Shown piece by piece: positions 17,185 through 27,236 of a stretch of DNA of 64,000 bases. Every line of letters starts with the position of its first letter. Position 1 is the stretch's first letter. The stretch spans positions 17,036 through 81,035 of the forward strand of contig NZ_DIGV01000019.1 of assembly GCF_002419815.1 (NCBI RefSeq). The letters are read 5' to 3'. The stretch comes from Brevundimonas sp. UBA5713 (GTDB taxonomy: Bacteria; Pseudomonadota; Alphaproteobacteria; Caulobacterales; Caulobacteraceae). Under the pieces are notes generated by a model, which did not search any database, was not told the origin of the DNA, and saw only the letters and a list, made by a program, of their open reading frames with translations. Made by a program: the position numbers and the translations under genes.

Positions 17185-18462
17185 ATGACGACCTTCGCTG
17201 ATCTGGTTCCCGCACCCCAGGGCCGCTTTGACGGCATTGAACGCCCGTACACCCCCGAGGATGTTCTGCGTCTGCGCGGCTCGGTGCCGATCACCCATAC
17301 CTTGGCCGAACGCGGTGCCAACCGTCTGTGGGAACTGCTGCACTCGGAACCCTACATCAACGCTCTGGGTGCTGTGACCGGTAATCAGGCCATGCAGATG
17401 GTCCGCGCGGGTCTAAAGGCCATCTATCTGTCGGGCTGGCAGGTCGCTGCCGACGCCAACACCGCCAGCGCCATGTATCCGGACCAATCGCTGTATCCGG
17501 CCAATGCTGCGCCGGAACTGTGCCGCCGCATCAACCGCACCCTGCAACGCGCCGACCAGATCGAGCATGCCGAGGGTGGTGCCAAGCGCGACTGGTTCTC
17601 CCCGATCGTGGCTGACGCCGAAGCCGGTTTCGGTGGTCCGCTGAACAGCTTCGAAATCATGAAGGCCTTCATCGAGGCCGGAGCGGCTGGCGTTCACTTC
17701 GAGGACCAGCTGGCTTCCGAGAAGAAGTGCGGCCACCTGGGTGGCAAGGTCCTGATCCCGACCCAAGCCCACGAGCGCAACCTGATCGCGGCCCGTCTGG
17801 CTGCCGACGTTTGCGGCACCCCGACCCTGACGGTTGCCCGTACCGACGCTGAATCGGCCCAGCTGATCACCTCGGACATCGACGAGCGCGACCACCCGTT
17901 CATTGACCGCGAGAACCGCACGCCGGAAGGCTTCTACCGTCTTAAGGAAGGCACCGGCCTTGAGCATTGCATCGCCCGTGGCCTTTCCTACGCCAAATAT
18001 GCCGATCTGCTGTGGTGGGAGACCTCGCACCCTGATCTGGATGACGCCAAGAAGTTCGCAGAAGCTGTCCAGAAGAAGTATCCGGGCAAGCTGATGGCCT
18101 ACAACTGCTCGCCGTCGTTCAACTGGGAAGCCAAGCTGGACAAGGAAACCATCGCCAAGTTCCAGCGTGAACTGGGTGCCATGGGTTACAAGTTCCAGTT
18201 CGTGACGCTGGCCGGTTTCCACAGCCTGAACAACGGCATGTTCGAACTGGCCTCGGGCTACCGCGACCGTGGCATGGCGGCTTACTCGGAGCTGCAACAG
18301 CGCGAATTCGCCAACGAAGCCCAAGGCTACACCGCCACCCGCCACCAGCGCGAAGTCGGCACCGGCTATTTCGACGATGTCGCCACGGTCATCTCGCAAG
18401 GCCAGTCCTCGACCACCGCGCTGAAGGACTCGACCGAGACGGCCCAGTTCAACGCCGCCTAA
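17185..18462 (+). CDS. aceA: isocitrate lyase
   Basis: A 425-residue enzyme that splits isocitrate to succinate and glyoxylate, the first step of the glyoxylate shunt, in the cytosol. Family signatures are clear: the active-site loop [10 protein letters not shown] with catalytic C182, DADTGFGG-like [17 protein letters not shown] and YNCSPSFNW. The start ATG 17185 gives standard length. The ScfR-type regulator is divergent upstream. Malate synthase is not in this window. A stem-loop follows the stop and a small gene lies 55 bases downstream. Confidence 0.97.
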   Translation: MTTFADLVPAPQGRFDGIERPYTPEDVLRLRGSVPITHTLAERGANRLWELLHSEPYINALGAVTGNQAMQMVRAGLKAIYLSGWQVAADANTASAMYPDQSLYPANAAPELCRRINRTLQRADQIEHAEGGAKRDWFSPIVADAEAGFGGPLNSFEIMKAFIEAGAAGVHFEDQLASEKKCGHLGGKVLIPTQAHERNLIAARLAADVCGTPTLTVARTDAESAQLITSDIDERDHPFIDRENRTPEGFYRLKEGTGLEHCIARGLSYAKYADLLWWETSHPDLDDAKKFAEAVQKKYPGKLMAYNCSPSFNWEAKLDKETIAKFQRELGAMGYKFQFVTLAGFHSLNNGMFELASGYRDRGMAAYSELQQREFANEAQGYTATRHQREVGTGYFDDVATVISQGQSSTTALKDSTETAQFNAA

Positions 18463-18470
18463 TCCCCCAC

Positions 18471-18494
18471 GGGAGCCGGCCTGTTCCGGCTCCC
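18471..18494 (+). terminator. stem-loop after aceA
   Basis: A perfect GGGAGCCGG / CCGGCTCCC stem with a six-base loop begins eight bases after the aceA stop. No T-run follows, so it may be a leaky terminator or a 3' stability hairpin before the downstream small gene. Confidence 0.55.
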
Positions 18495-18517
18495 ACTTCC
18501 TGAAAAGGAGAGACCTG

Positions 18518-18727
18518 ATGACGACCTATAACAGCCCCCGCGCGATCATTGACTACTGCCTCGCGCCGCTTGAACTTGATGCGGGTGCCGACACGACGCA
18601 GGAAGTGCGCCGTCGTCTGGAGCACGTCATCAAGACTTTTCAGGCCAAGGCGTCCGTGCCCCTGAGCGTGGATTTCTCTTCCATGCCCAGTCAGGTGATC
18701 AACGAAGCCGCCCACGGCTACGAATAA
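18518..18727 (+). CDS. small conserved-looking protein downstream of aceA (69 aa)
   Basis: A 69-residue soluble protein with a strong ribosome-binding site (AAAAGGAGAGACCTG before ATG). It has a helix-rich pattern (QEVRRRLEHVIKTFQAKA) and no recognised domain. Its place behind aceA, with only a hairpin between, suggests shared transcription and perhaps a role in acetate or fatty-acid growth; this is inference. A bidirectional terminator follows. Confidence 0.65.
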   Translation: MTTYNSPRAIIDYCLAPLELDAGADTTQEVRRRLEHVIKTFQAKASVPLSVDFSSMPSQVINEAAHGYE

Positions 18728-18749
18728 GCCAAACCTCTCCCTGAAACGG

Positions 18750-18780
18750 CAGCCCGTCTGAGTGATCCTCAGGCGGGCTG
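18750..18780. terminator. convergent terminator between the aceA downstream gene and the hybrid kinase
   Basis: The stem CAGCCCGTCTGAG / CTCAGGCGGGCTG with a TGATC loop overlaps the end of the kinase gene on the other strand. A short TTGGTTT follows on the plus strand. Confidence 0.65.
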
Positions 18781-21069
18781 TTGGTTTCTGGCGGTCAGAT
18801 TATAGGTCAGCTCCAGAAATTGGCTGACATTGAACGGTTTGGACAGATGGGCGTCAGCCCCCGCGTCCAGAGACGATTGCACATGTTCAGGCATGGCGTT
18901 GGCCGTCAGAATTATGATGGGGGTAGGAAGGGTGCCCCTTTGTGATTCCAGCGCTCGGATGGCGCGCGTGGCCGCCAGGCCGTCCATCACCGGCATCTGC
19001 ATATCCATGAGCACCAGATCAAAATCCTGTGCGGTGAAGATATCCAGCGCCTGCTGACCGTCGGCGGCTTCGGACACCTGGATATTTTGGGCGTCGAGGA
19101 TCAGTTGCACGACTCTGCGGTTGGTGGGGTTGTCATCGGCCAGAAGAATACGGGTGGCCTGACTGGAACTAGCTTGCGTCAGGCTTTGGGCGGCGCGGCC
19201 CAAATCGTCTGCCAGTCCGGTCTCGGCCGCCTTTGTCTGGACAGGCGTGACTTCGGGCAAGGGCAGGGTGACGGTAAAGATGGAGCCGGTCTCGGGCACG
19301 CTGGTGCCATCGATACTGCCGTTCATCATCTCGACGAGTTGGGCAACGATGGAGAGGCCCAAGCCCGAGCCGCCAAAGCGGCGGGTGATGTTGTTGTCGA
19401 TCTGCTCAAATCGTTTGAACAGGCGGTCGCGGCTTTCAGGATCGAAACCGATGCCCGTATCGGCCACTGTGAAGCGAATCTGGCCATCGATGCGGTCGAC
19501 ATTCAGCGTCACGCTGCCCTCGTCCGTAAACTTCACAGCGTTGGATACAAGGTTGCCGATAACCTGTTTGGTGCGCACCGGATCGGCCTTGACCCATATG
19601 CGCGCGTCCGGCGCGATGTGGACATTGAAGGCCAGTCCCTTTTCGCGCGCCGAGTTGGCATAGAGCTGGGTGCTCTCATGCACCAGACAGGCCAGTTCGA
19701 TAGGCTCTGGAGCCAATGTCGTCTGGCCGGATTCGACGCGCGCCAGATCCAGAATGTCGGACAGCAGGGTTTTGAGCGTCCGGCTGGAGGCGCAGATCAG
19801 GTCGACCATCTCGGCCTGTTTGGGCTGTAGCGGTGTGCGGTGCAGGGCGTCGGCTACGGCCATGATGCCGTTTAGAGGCGTACGGATTTCGTGGCTCATA
19901 TTGGCCAAAAACTGGCTTTTTGCCACGCTAGCGCTCTGGGCGGCCGACAGAGCGCTGGCAAGTTCCTGTTCGTGGCGTTTTTGCTCGGTGAAATCATTGG
20001 TAATGGTGATCAAGCCGCCATTACCTGTGCGCCGGGTTTGAATGTGCACCCATTCATCGCTGTGACAGAAGGACAGCAGCCAGTCGCCCTCACAGTGATT
20101 GCGGCTGCGTTCTTCAATCCATTCCCGATCCGTCATGTCCGACGGGACCAGCTTGCTCTTCAAGCCCAGGGTCAGCACCTGATGATAGGTCATGCCTTTT
20201 TTAAGCGGCATGATCATTTCGGGATTTAACTGCGCATACTTCTGGTTCCAGATGAGCAGCCGGTCGTCCTGGTCATAGATCGACAGACCCACCGGCATGA
20301 CCTCGATCGCGTCCTGCACACTTTGCATCAGGTCGAAATTCGAGCGCCATAATCCCCCCGCGACGAATGTCAGCGTGAGGATGAGACAGGTGATGAATCC
20401 GGTCACGACCTTGTTGACGATAAAAGCGGAAAGGCCGTGGTCCGAGAGTGAAGCCGAAGGGACCACCACAGACAGGCCGGTACTAACGAAATGGAGCCAG
20501 CAAATCGCCAGAGTGGCCAGAAATGTATAAAAAAGAATGCGCCATAAGGGCTTGGCCGGCCAGTAATAGCCACCCACCAATCCGGCCAGCAGGGGTACCG
20601 ATACGGCCACTGAAACGGATAGTGCAGACCATTGCAGCTCCTGGGCCGGTAGCCGCAGACTCTTTAAAATGGCGTAGTGCATCACGACTACGCTGGCGAT
20701 GGCCAGCATCGACCCTGCCATGCGGTGCGGTCGGCTGTACCGGTCGTGCGGCACGGCGATGACAAGGCCATAGGCCAGTATGAAGCCTGTGAAAACCACC
20801 GCGATAGACAGGCTGATCAGCGCAAGATCATAGGTCGAGCCTTCACCGACCAAACCACCCTGAATCGCGGAAAAGCACAGGCTCCATACGCCTAGGGCGC
20901 ACAGAGCGGGTATCAGGATTGTTGGGAATATGCGTCGGCCGCGCCCGAAATAGTGGGTCGCTTCCATAAGGCTGAAGACAATAGCAAACCCGGCCAAACT
21001 CACCGAGAAAGTCGTCAGCCCTTCCAGCACGGATTGATGCCCCAATGCTGCCAAACCCAGACGATTCAT
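18769..21069 (-). CDS. hybrid sensor histidine kinase with N-terminal membrane (MHYT-like) domain
   Basis: A 766-residue protein from ATG 21069, which has GGAGGG seven bases upstream (an earlier in-frame ATG lacks one). Order: about seven membrane helices over residues 1-240 with MHY-like motifs (SVVVMHYAI), a PAS domain at about 255-365 (EVMPVGLSIYDQDDRLLIWN), HisKA with H393 in SHEIRTPLNG, HATPase (GIGFDP, FGGSGLGLSIV), and a receiver domain with D689 in LVLMDMQMPVMDG. MHYT domains are proposed sensors of diatomic gases through copper. It is divergent from phoR, but no functional link is evident. Confidence 0.87.
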   Translation of the reverse strand: MNRLGLAALGHQSVLEGLTTFSVSLAGFAIVFSLMEATHYFGRGRRIFPTILIPALCALGVWSLCFSAIQGGLVGEGSTYDLALISLSIAVVFTGFILAYGLVIAVPHDRYSRPHRMAGSMLAIASVVVMHYAILKSLRLPAQELQWSALSVSVAVSVPLLAGLVGGYYWPAKPLWRILFYTFLATLAICWLHFVSTGLSVVVPSASLSDHGLSAFIVNKVVTGFITCLILTLTFVAGGLWRSNFDLMQSVQDAIEVMPVGLSIYDQDDRLLIWNQKYAQLNPEMIMPLKKGMTYHQVLTLGLKSKLVPSDMTDREWIEERSRNHCEGDWLLSFCHSDEWVHIQTRRTGNGGLITITNDFTEQKRHEQELASALSAAQSASVAKSQFLANMSHEIRTPLNGIMAVADALHRTPLQPKQAEMVDLICASSRTLKTLLSDILDLARVESGQTTLAPEPIELACLVHESTQLYANSAREKGLAFNVHIAPDARIWVKADPVRTKQVIGNLVSNAVKFTDEGSVTLNVDRIDGQIRFTVADTGIGFDPESRDRLFKRFEQIDNNITRRFGGSGLGLSIVAQLVEMMNGSIDGTSVPETGSIFTVTLPLPEVTPVQTKAAETGLADDLGRAAQSLTQASSSQATRILLADDNPTNRRVVQLILDAQNIQVSEAADGQQALDIFTAQDFDLVLMDMQMPVMDGLAATRAIRALESQRGTLPTPIIILTANAMPEHVQSSLDAGADAHLSKPFNVSQFLELTYNLTARNQQPA

Positions 21070-21237
21070 AATCACACCCTCCGTGACAAAAGATATCACG
21101 GTTATGCTGCGGGACGAGATTTAAACGCGCATCAGGACGATCTTTGCACGGATGTCACAGGGCAAGGGCAGACAGGGATGAAGCGGAGCGGCATGATAGC
21201 CGCAAAGCACGGCCTCAGCCGTCGGATCAGGAAGTCC

Positions 21238-22659
21238 ATGTCTTACGAACCTCAGCCGTCTCCGGTGGCACCCAAGCTGAACTCCCGTCTTTGGACGGCG
21301 GGTGCCAGTGGCGGCCTGTCCATCCTGATCATGCTGGTGCTGGCGGTAATGAAGCCCGAACTGGCGGGGTGGCTGGTCATGGGGGCCATGGCCGTGGGGC
21401 TGGCTACGTGGCTGGTCAACCGAGAGCCCCATATGTCAGAACCTGTCCCTGCGGCCGCAAAGGATACCAGTGTCGACCGACCCGACGAGGCAGCCCTGCT
21501 GGCGGATGTGTTCGAGACGGTGACCGATCCGATCATGATCGTGGCGGGAGGTGAAGCGGACGATATTGCGGGACGACGCATCATGCTGGCCAATGGTGCG
21601 GCGCGCGACATGTTCCGCATCGCAGGCCACTCCAGCACCCTGCTGGTCTCTGTTATTCGCGAACCGAGCGTGCTGGAAGCCGTCGACGAGGCCCTGTTTG
21701 CCGACATTTCGGCGCGCGTGGATTTCCTCTCCGGTGGTGCCAGCGAGCGGAACTGGCGGGCGTTTGTGACGCCGCTGCCCAAACGGGCAGGGCAGAACGA
21801 GGCCTTGGCGCTCTTGGCACTTCGCGACGAAACGGACCTGCGCCGGATCGAGCGGATGCGCGTGGATTTTCTGGCGAATGCCAGCCACGAATTGCGCACG
21901 CCGCTGGCCTCATTGTCGGGTTTCATCGAAACCTTGAAGGGGCACGCCAAGGATGATCCCAAGGCGCGCGACCGCTTCCTCGACATCATGGCCACTCAAG
22001 CCGACCGGATGAGCCGTCTGGTGGCGGACCTGCTGTCCTTGTCGCGAATCGAACTGAACGAACATATTGCCCCCTCGGGACGCGTGGACCTTTCGCGCGC
22101 GACGTCCGATGTGGTGGACGCTGTCAGTGTGCTGTCCCAAGAAAGGCAAGTGTCGATCCGCGCCGAACTGGGGCTAGGCGGAGCCGATGTGACGGGGGAC
22201 CGCGACGAGATCGTTCAGGTCGTGCAAAATCTCGTCGACAACGCCCTGAAATACTCCAGCGCCGGTGGCCAGATCGAAATCACCATCGAACGCGACCGCA
22301 CTCTGGATGAAAGCTTCCGCTCGCGTATGGAGGACAGCACCCGCCTGTCTCTGGTAACACCTGACCGTGAACAGTCGGCCCGATATGTGGTCGTGACCGT
22401 GCGCGATCACGGGCCGGGCATGGCGCGCGAGCACCTGCCACGTCTGACGGAACGATTCTATCGCGTCGAAGGCCAAAAGAGCGGCGAGCGACAGGGTACA
22501 GGGCTCGGATTGGCCATTGTGCGTCACATTGTCATCCGCCATCGCGGCGCACTTTCTGTGGAAAGTGCGCTGGGTTCGGGGGCTCTGTTTGCTGCTGCTT
22601 TTCCTCTGGCCCCGGATCGAATTCGGGCCGATGACAGCTTACCAGCGGAAATCTTTTAG
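21238..22659 (+). CDS. phoR: phosphate regulon sensor histidine kinase PhoR
   Basis: A 473-residue kinase from ATG 21238, with AGGAAG just upstream; an ATG at 21178 is possible. Two adjacent N-terminal membrane helices (residues about 17-60) are followed by a PAS-like region, HisKA with H217 in NASHELRTPLASL and HATPase with DNALKYS and GTGLGLAIV. The motif FIETLKG after the histidine is typical of PhoR. It would phosphorylate PhoB, encoded at the end of the same cluster, when phosphate is scarce, with PstCAB and PhoU relaying the signal. Confidence 0.92.
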   Translation: MSYEPQPSPVAPKLNSRLWTAGASGGLSILIMLVLAVMKPELAGWLVMGAMAVGLATWLVNREPHMSEPVPAAAKDTSVDRPDEAALLADVFETVTDPIMIVAGGEADDIAGRRIMLANGAARDMFRIAGHSSTLLVSVIREPSVLEAVDEALFADISARVDFLSGGASERNWRAFVTPLPKRAGQNEALALLALRDETDLRRIERMRVDFLANASHELRTPLASLSGFIETLKGHAKDDPKARDRFLDIMATQADRMSRLVADLLSLSRIELNEHIAPSGRVDLSRATSDVVDAVSVLSQERQVSIRAELGLGGADVTGDRDEIVQVVQNLVDNALKYSSAGGQIEITIERDRTLDESFRSRMEDSTRLSLVTPDREQSARYVVVTVRDHGPGMAREHLPRLTERFYRVEGQKSGERQGTGLGLAIVRHIVIRHRGALSVESALGSGALFAAAFPLAPDRIRADDSLPAEIF

Positions 22660-22731
22660 GATTTCACAGGCGCGCCAGGGTCAAAAATTTCAAATATCGC
22701 TGCGCTGTGGCTCGGTTGCTACGTAACAGAA

Positions 22732-22749
22732 CTGTCATGCATCCGTCTT
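22732..22749 (+). promoter_or_regulatory. candidate Pho box upstream of pstC
   Basis: The sequence CTGTCAT at 22732 is followed 11 bases later by CCGTCTT, a 5/7 match to the second CTGTCAT half-site of the PhoB consensus. It lies about 95 bases before pstC in the phoR-pstC gap. The spacing is right but the second half is imperfect. Confidence 0.5.
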
Positions 22750-22831
22750 ATTGCGCTCGCCATTCATGGGCATTTTCCGCCCAAAGATAAATCCTGCCTC
22801 CGGGCGGGCTGTGTAAACGTCACGGATACGG

Positions 22832-24262
22832 ATGACCTGGATTTTTCTGTTACTGATGGCTGCCTTTGCCGTTCTGTCCTTCTGGGGCGGGCGTCGGTTG
22901 GCCATCCGCCGCAGCCAAGGCACGCGGGCCCATTCGCGTCCGGGCCAACACGGCATGTACGCCCTGATCGGTGTGCTGGCCCCGTTTATGGCTGTCATGG
23001 CGCTGGCCAGCGTCTTCTCCGGCCCGATCGAGCATTCTTTGGTTGCCGCCGGAACGCCGGAAGTGGTCGAGCAACTCGAGCCGTTCCGTCGCGAGGCCTT
23101 CTTCAATGACGCCCGTCGCGTGGGTGCCGGTCAGCCGGCGCTGCAAATCTGGCCCGCCCCGTACGCCGAAGAGCTGGCCGCCGAAGGTCGCCGTGCCCAC
23201 AGCATTCGCACCGCCTTGCAATGGGGTGGCCTGACGGCTGCTGTTCTCGCCGCAATCCTAGGCGCACTTTACGTGACCTTGCGCATTCGACCGTCCTTGC
23301 GCGCGCGCAACACGGTTGAAGGCTGGGCGGTCGGCATACTGTTCGGCTGCGCCACCGTGGCCGTGCTGACGACCGCAGGCATCATCTTCTCGCTGGTCTA
23401 CGACTCCTTGCGCTTCTTCAGCATGGTGTCGGTGTTCGAGTTCCTGTTCGGCACCCAGTGGAGCCCGCAGATCGCTATCCGCGCCGATCAGGTCGGCTCG
23501 TCGGGTGCCTTCGGCGCGGTGCCGCTGTTTGCCGGTACCTTCCTGATCATGCTGATCGCCATGGCTGTGGCTGCGCCTGTCGGCCTGTTCTCGGCGATCT
23601 ATCTGTCGGAGTACGCCTCCAAGACGACCCGCGCCGTGGTCAAGCCGCTGCTGGAAGTGCTGGCAGGCGTGCCGACCGTGGTCTACGGCTTCTTTGCCGC
23701 CCTGACCGTTGGTCCGGCGCTGCGCGTCTTCTTCAACACCATCGGCGAGTGGATGGTTGGCGGTCCGCTGAACGGTCTGGGCCAGTATCTGATGCTGGTG
23801 CAAAACCAGATGGCTCTGGTGGCCGGCTGCGTGATGGGCATCATGCTGATCCCGTTCGTGTCGTCTCTGTCGGACGACATCATGAACGCTGTGCCCCAGT
23901 CTCTGCGTGATGGCTCCTACGCCATGGGGGCGACCAAGTCGGAAACGGTCAAAAAGGTTCTGCTTCCTGCGGCTCTGCCGGGCATTGCGGGCGCTCTGCT
24001 GCTGGCCGTGTCGCGCGCTATCGGCGAGACCATGATCGTGACCATGGCGGCCGGCCTGGCGGCCAAGCTGACGCTGAACCCTCTGGAAACGGTTACCACA
24101 GTGACCGTGCAGATCGTGACCCTGCTGACCGGCGACCAAGAGTTCAACAGCCCGAAAACGCTGGCTGCGTTTGGTCTGGGGCTGACGCTATTTGTCGTCA
24201 CCCTGATCCTGAACGTGATCGCCATGCGCATCGTGCAAGCCTATCGTGAACAGTATGACTGA
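22832..24262 (+). CDS. pstC: phosphate ABC transporter permease PstC
   Basis: A 476-residue permease. It has the long N-terminal extension seen in alphaproteobacterial PstC (helices at residues 1-15, 45-65 and 130-150). The BPD transmembrane domain contains the motifs VPLFAGTFLIMLIAMAVAAP, EVLAGVPTVVYGFFA and the EAA loop region DGSYAMGATKSETVKKVLLP. With PstA it forms the membrane channel of the high-affinity phosphate importer. Its stop overlaps the pstA start by eight bases. No pstS is found in the window. Confidence 0.95.
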   Translation: MTWIFLLLMAAFAVLSFWGGRRLAIRRSQGTRAHSRPGQHGMYALIGVLAPFMAVMALASVFSGPIEHSLVAAGTPEVVEQLEPFRREAFFNDARRVGAGQPALQIWPAPYAEELAAEGRRAHSIRTALQWGGLTAAVLAAILGALYVTLRIRPSLRARNTVEGWAVGILFGCATVAVLTTAGIIFSLVYDSLRFFSMVSVFEFLFGTQWSPQIAIRADQVGSSGAFGAVPLFAGTFLIMLIAMAVAAPVGLFSAIYLSEYASKTTRAVVKPLLEVLAGVPTVVYGFFAALTVGPALRVFFNTIGEWMVGGPLNGLGQYLMLVQNQMALVAGCVMGIMLIPFVSSLSDDIMNAVPQSLRDGSYAMGATKSETVKKVLLPAALPGIAGALLLAVSRAIGETMIVTMAAGLAAKLTLNPLETVTTVTVQIVTLLTGDQEFNSPKTLAAFGLGLTLFVVTLILNVIAMRIVQAYREQYD

Positions 24263-25547
24263 CGCCGTCTCTAAATCCGGTGCGGTCAGCACCCGAGCCC
24301 AAAAGCTGCAAGCGCGCCTGAAGAGCCGCTATGCCCGCGAGAACCGTTTCAAATGGTACGGGCGCGGTGCTATCGGCGTGGCTCTGGTGTTCCTGGCCAT
24401 CTTGCTGTCCAGCATTGTGATGCAGGGCTATACGGCCTTCTACGGCCACAGCCTGACCATGCCGCTGTATATGGATCCGGCACGCATCGAGCGCGCCTAT
24501 CCGCAGGGTACCAATTTCGAACAACTGGCCGCCGAACAGCAGATCGCCCGTCTGGGCATTACCGATGAGACCGGCACCCAGACCGCAGCCATGCGCGCCC
24601 TGATCTCGTCGGAGCTGAAGTATGTGGCGGCGGAGATGATCCGCAACCAGCCCGCCCTGATCGGTCAGACCGTTCCGGTGTCGGCCCCTCTGTCCGACGA
24701 TGCGGAAATGTATCTGAAGGGCAAGATCACCCAGAATACGCCAGAGGAGCAGCGCCGCATCAGCGACCAGCAGATGCAGTGGCTGGACCAGATGAAGGAA
24801 CGCGGCGTGACCCGTGCCCACTTCAACTCGGCCCTGTTCACCAAGGGCGACTCGACCCAGCCGGAACTGGCAGGTCTGCTCGGTGCTGTGGTCGGCTCGG
24901 CGCTGATGCTGACGGTGACGGCTCTGATCGCTATTCCGGTAGGTGTGTTCGCAGCCGTGTGGCTGGAAGAATATGCCCCGCGTAACCGCCTGACGGCGAT
25001 CATCGAGGTAAACATCAACAACCTCGCGGCTGTGCCTTCGATTGTGTACGGCCTGCTGGGTCTGGCCCTGTTTATCAATTTCTTGCACCTGCCACGCGCA
25101 AGTCCGCTGGTCGGGGGTCTGGTGCTGGCGCTGATGGCGCTGCCGACCATCATCATCGCCACCCGTTCGGCGCTGAAGGCTGTGCCGCCGTCGATCCGTG
25201 ACGCCGCTCTGGCCATGGGTGCCAGCCGCACCCAGACCGTGTTCCAGCACGTGCTGCCGCTGGCCATGCCGGGCGTGATGACCGGCTCGATCATCGCCAT
25301 GGCCCACGCCCTGGGCGAGACGGCCCCGCTGCTGCTGATCGGTATGATCAGCTTTGTGCCGGGCATTACGGCAGCCATTGACGCCCCCGCTGGCGCTTTG
25401 CCGTCGCTTATCTATATCTGGGAGAATGCCTCGGAGCGCGCGTTCCACGAACGGACCGCTGCCGCCATCCTTGTGCTTCTCGCCTTCATGATCGTCATGA
25501 ACGCCGCCGCAATCCTGTTGCGTCGTCGTTTCGAACGCCGGTGGTAA
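24255..25547 (+). CDS. pstA: phosphate ABC transporter permease PstA
   Basis: A 430-residue permease from ATG 24255 (a GTG at 24246 is an alternative), overlapping pstC by eight bases. It has an N-terminal helix near residues 32-56 and a large periplasmic insertion to about residue 210. The transport domain contains [17 protein letters not shown] and the EAA loop [24 protein letters not shown]3333-type N-terminal extensions of this kind are usual in alphaproteobacteria. Partner of PstC and PstB. Confidence 0.95.
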   Translation: MTDAVSKSGAVSTRAQKLQARLKSRYARENRFKWYGRGAIGVALVFLAILLSSIVMQGYTAFYGHSLTMPLYMDPARIERAYPQGTNFEQLAAEQQIARLGITDETGTQTAAMRALISSELKYVAAEMIRNQPALIGQTVPVSAPLSDDAEMYLKGKITQNTPEEQRRISDQQMQWLDQMKERGVTRAHFNSALFTKGDSTQPELAGLLGAVVGSALMLTVTALIAIPVGVFAAVWLEEYAPRNRLTAIIEVNINNLAAVPSIVYGLLGLALFINFLHLPRASPLVGGLVLALMALPTIIIATRSALKAVPPSIRDAALAMGASRTQTVFQHVLPLAMPGVMTGSIIAMAHALGETAPLLLIGMISFVPGITAAIDAPAGALPSLIYIWENASERAFHERTAAAILVLLAFMIVMNAAAILLRRRFERRW

Positions 25548-25552
25548 TACGA

Positions 25553-26440
25553 ATGAGCTCCAAGATTATCCGCGCCTCTATCCAACGCGCCCCCGAAGGT
25601 CTGTCGCAAGGGCAGGGTGCGTCGGCAGGTGCCTCTCTGTCGTCCGTACCCACCGTTGGAGCCTCGGCCCGCGCTGATCTGGGCGCAATCAAGATTGCCG
25701 CCAAGGACGTCAAGGTCTTCTACGGCGAGAAGCAGGCCCTGCACGGCGTCAGCCTCGATATTCCGGACAAGGCGGTCACCGCCCTGATCGGCCCGTCGGG
25801 CTGTGGCAAGTCCACCTTCCTGCGCACCCTGAACCGCATGAACGACACCGTCCCCGGCGCGCGCGTCGAGGGCCGTATCGAGATGGACGGTCAGGACATC
25901 AACGACAAGAAGATCGATCCGGTGCTGCTTCGCGCACAGGTCGGCATGGTGTTCCAAAAGCCGAACCCATTCCCGAAGTCGATCTTCGAGAACGTGGCCT
26001 ACGGTCCGAAAATCCACGGCCTCGCCTCGTCGAAGTCGGAACTGGAAGACATCGTCCAGTCGGCCCTGAAGCGCGCCGGTCTGTGGGATGAGGTCGCTGA
26101 CCGTCTGCACGCGCCGGGCACCGGCCTTTCGGGTGGCCAGCAGCAGCGTCTGGTTATCGCCCGCGCCATTGCCGTCGAGCCGGAAGTCATCCTGATGGAC
26201 GAGCCTTGCTCGGCACTGGACCCGATTGCCACCGCCAAGATCGAAGAGCTGATCGACGAACTGCGCGAGCGTTATTGCATCGTGATCGTGACCCACTCCA
26301 TGGCGCAGGCCGCCCGCGTGTCGCAGCGCACGGCCTTCTTCCACATGGGTAACATCGTCGAGACCGGCGACACCGAAGACATCTTCACCAACCCCCGCGA
26401 GCGTCGCACGCTCGATTACATCACCGGCCGCTTCGGCTGA
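25553..26440 (+). CDS. pstB: phosphate ABC transporter ATP-binding protein PstB
   Basis: A 295-residue ATPase starting [10 protein letters not shown] six bases after the pstA stop. It has about 45 extra N-terminal residues, then the ABC fold with Walker [10 protein letters not shown], the PstB-typical Q-loop [17 protein letters not shown], signature LSGGQQQRL and Walker [14 protein letters not shown]. It powers phosphate import through PstC and PstA, and with PhoU it takes part in repression of PhoR. A PhoU gene starts eight bases downstream. Confidence 0.97.
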   Translation: MSSKIIRASIQRAPEGLSQGQGASAGASLSSVPTVGASARADLGAIKIAAKDVKVFYGEKQALHGVSLDIPDKAVTALIGPSGCGKSTFLRTLNRMNDTVPGARVEGRIEMDGQDINDKKIDPVLLRAQVGMVFQKPNPFPKSIFENVAYGPKIHGLASSKSELEDIVQSALKRAGLWDEVADRLHAPGTGLSGGQQQRLVIARAIAVEPEVILMDEPCSALDPIATAKIEELIDELRERYCIVIVTHSMAQAARVSQRTAFFHMGNIVETGDTEDIFTNPRERRTLDYITGRFG

Positions 26441-26447
26441 GGACGCT

Positions 26448-27188
26448 ATGAACCAGCACACCGTCAAAGCGTATGGCGACGAACTGAACCAGTTGACGGC
26501 CGAGGTCGTCCGCATGGGTGGTTTGGCTGAGGCCCAGGTGGCCGACGCCATCGAGTCTGTGGCCCGCCGCGACGTGGCGCTGGCCCGCGCCGTCATTGAG
26601 CGCGACGTCAAGCTGGACACGCTGCATTACGACATCGAGAAGAAGGCGATCCGTCTGATCGCCCTTCGTCAGCCTGTGGCCAGTGACCTGCGCCGCACGC
26701 TGGGGGCCATCAAGCTGGCCTCGGACCTCGAGCGCACGGGTGATCTGGCCAAGAATATCGCCAAACGCGCCCTGATCCTCGCCGAGGGCGAGCCGATGCA
26801 GGTCTTGACCCGCTCGATCGAACGCATGGGCCGTCTGGTGTCGAACCGCCTGCGTGATGTGCTGGACGCCTACACCGCCTCGGAAGTCGAACGCGCCATG
26901 AGCGTGTGGCAGACCGACGACGAGGTGGACGAGCACTACAACGCCCTGTTCCGCGAACTGCTCACCTATATGATGGGCGACCCGCGCACCATCACGGCCT
27001 GCACCCATCTGCTGTTCATGGCCAAAAACCTTGAGCGCATCGGTGACCACGCGACCAATATCGCCGAGGCCGTCTATTACGAGATCACCGGCGAAGACAT
27101 GCAGGGCGAACGCCCGCGTGCGGTACCGGCCCCTGGTGAGGACAACTCGCCGACACCGACCCTGACGGACACTCCGTCGGCTGACTGA
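26448..27188 (+). CDS. phoU: phosphate signalling regulator PhoU
   Basis: A 246-residue, helix-rich protein with two PhoU repeats (residues about 15-100 and 118-205) holding the metal-binding type motifs VASDLRRTLGAIKLASDLER and CTHLLFMAKNLERIGDHATN. PhoU links the Pst transporter to PhoR and keeps the regulon off when phosphate is plentiful. The C-terminal 25 residues, rich in Pro, Thr and Asp, are an uncommon tail. It starts eight bases after pstB. Confidence 0.96.
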   Translation: MNQHTVKAYGDELNQLTAEVVRMGGLAEAQVADAIESVARRDVALARAVIERDVKLDTLHYDIEKKAIRLIALRQPVASDLRRTLGAIKLASDLERTGDLAKNIAKRALILAEGEPMQVLTRSIERMGRLVSNRLRDVLDAYTASEVERAMSVWQTDDEVDEHYNALFRELLTYMMGDPRTITACTHLLFMAKNLERIGDHATNIAEAVYYEITGEDMQGERPRAVPAPGEDNSPTPTLTDTPSAD

Positions 27189-27236
27189 CCCTAAAATCTT
27201 GCCCTGACGTCCCCCGCAGATCGGAGACAACCAGAC

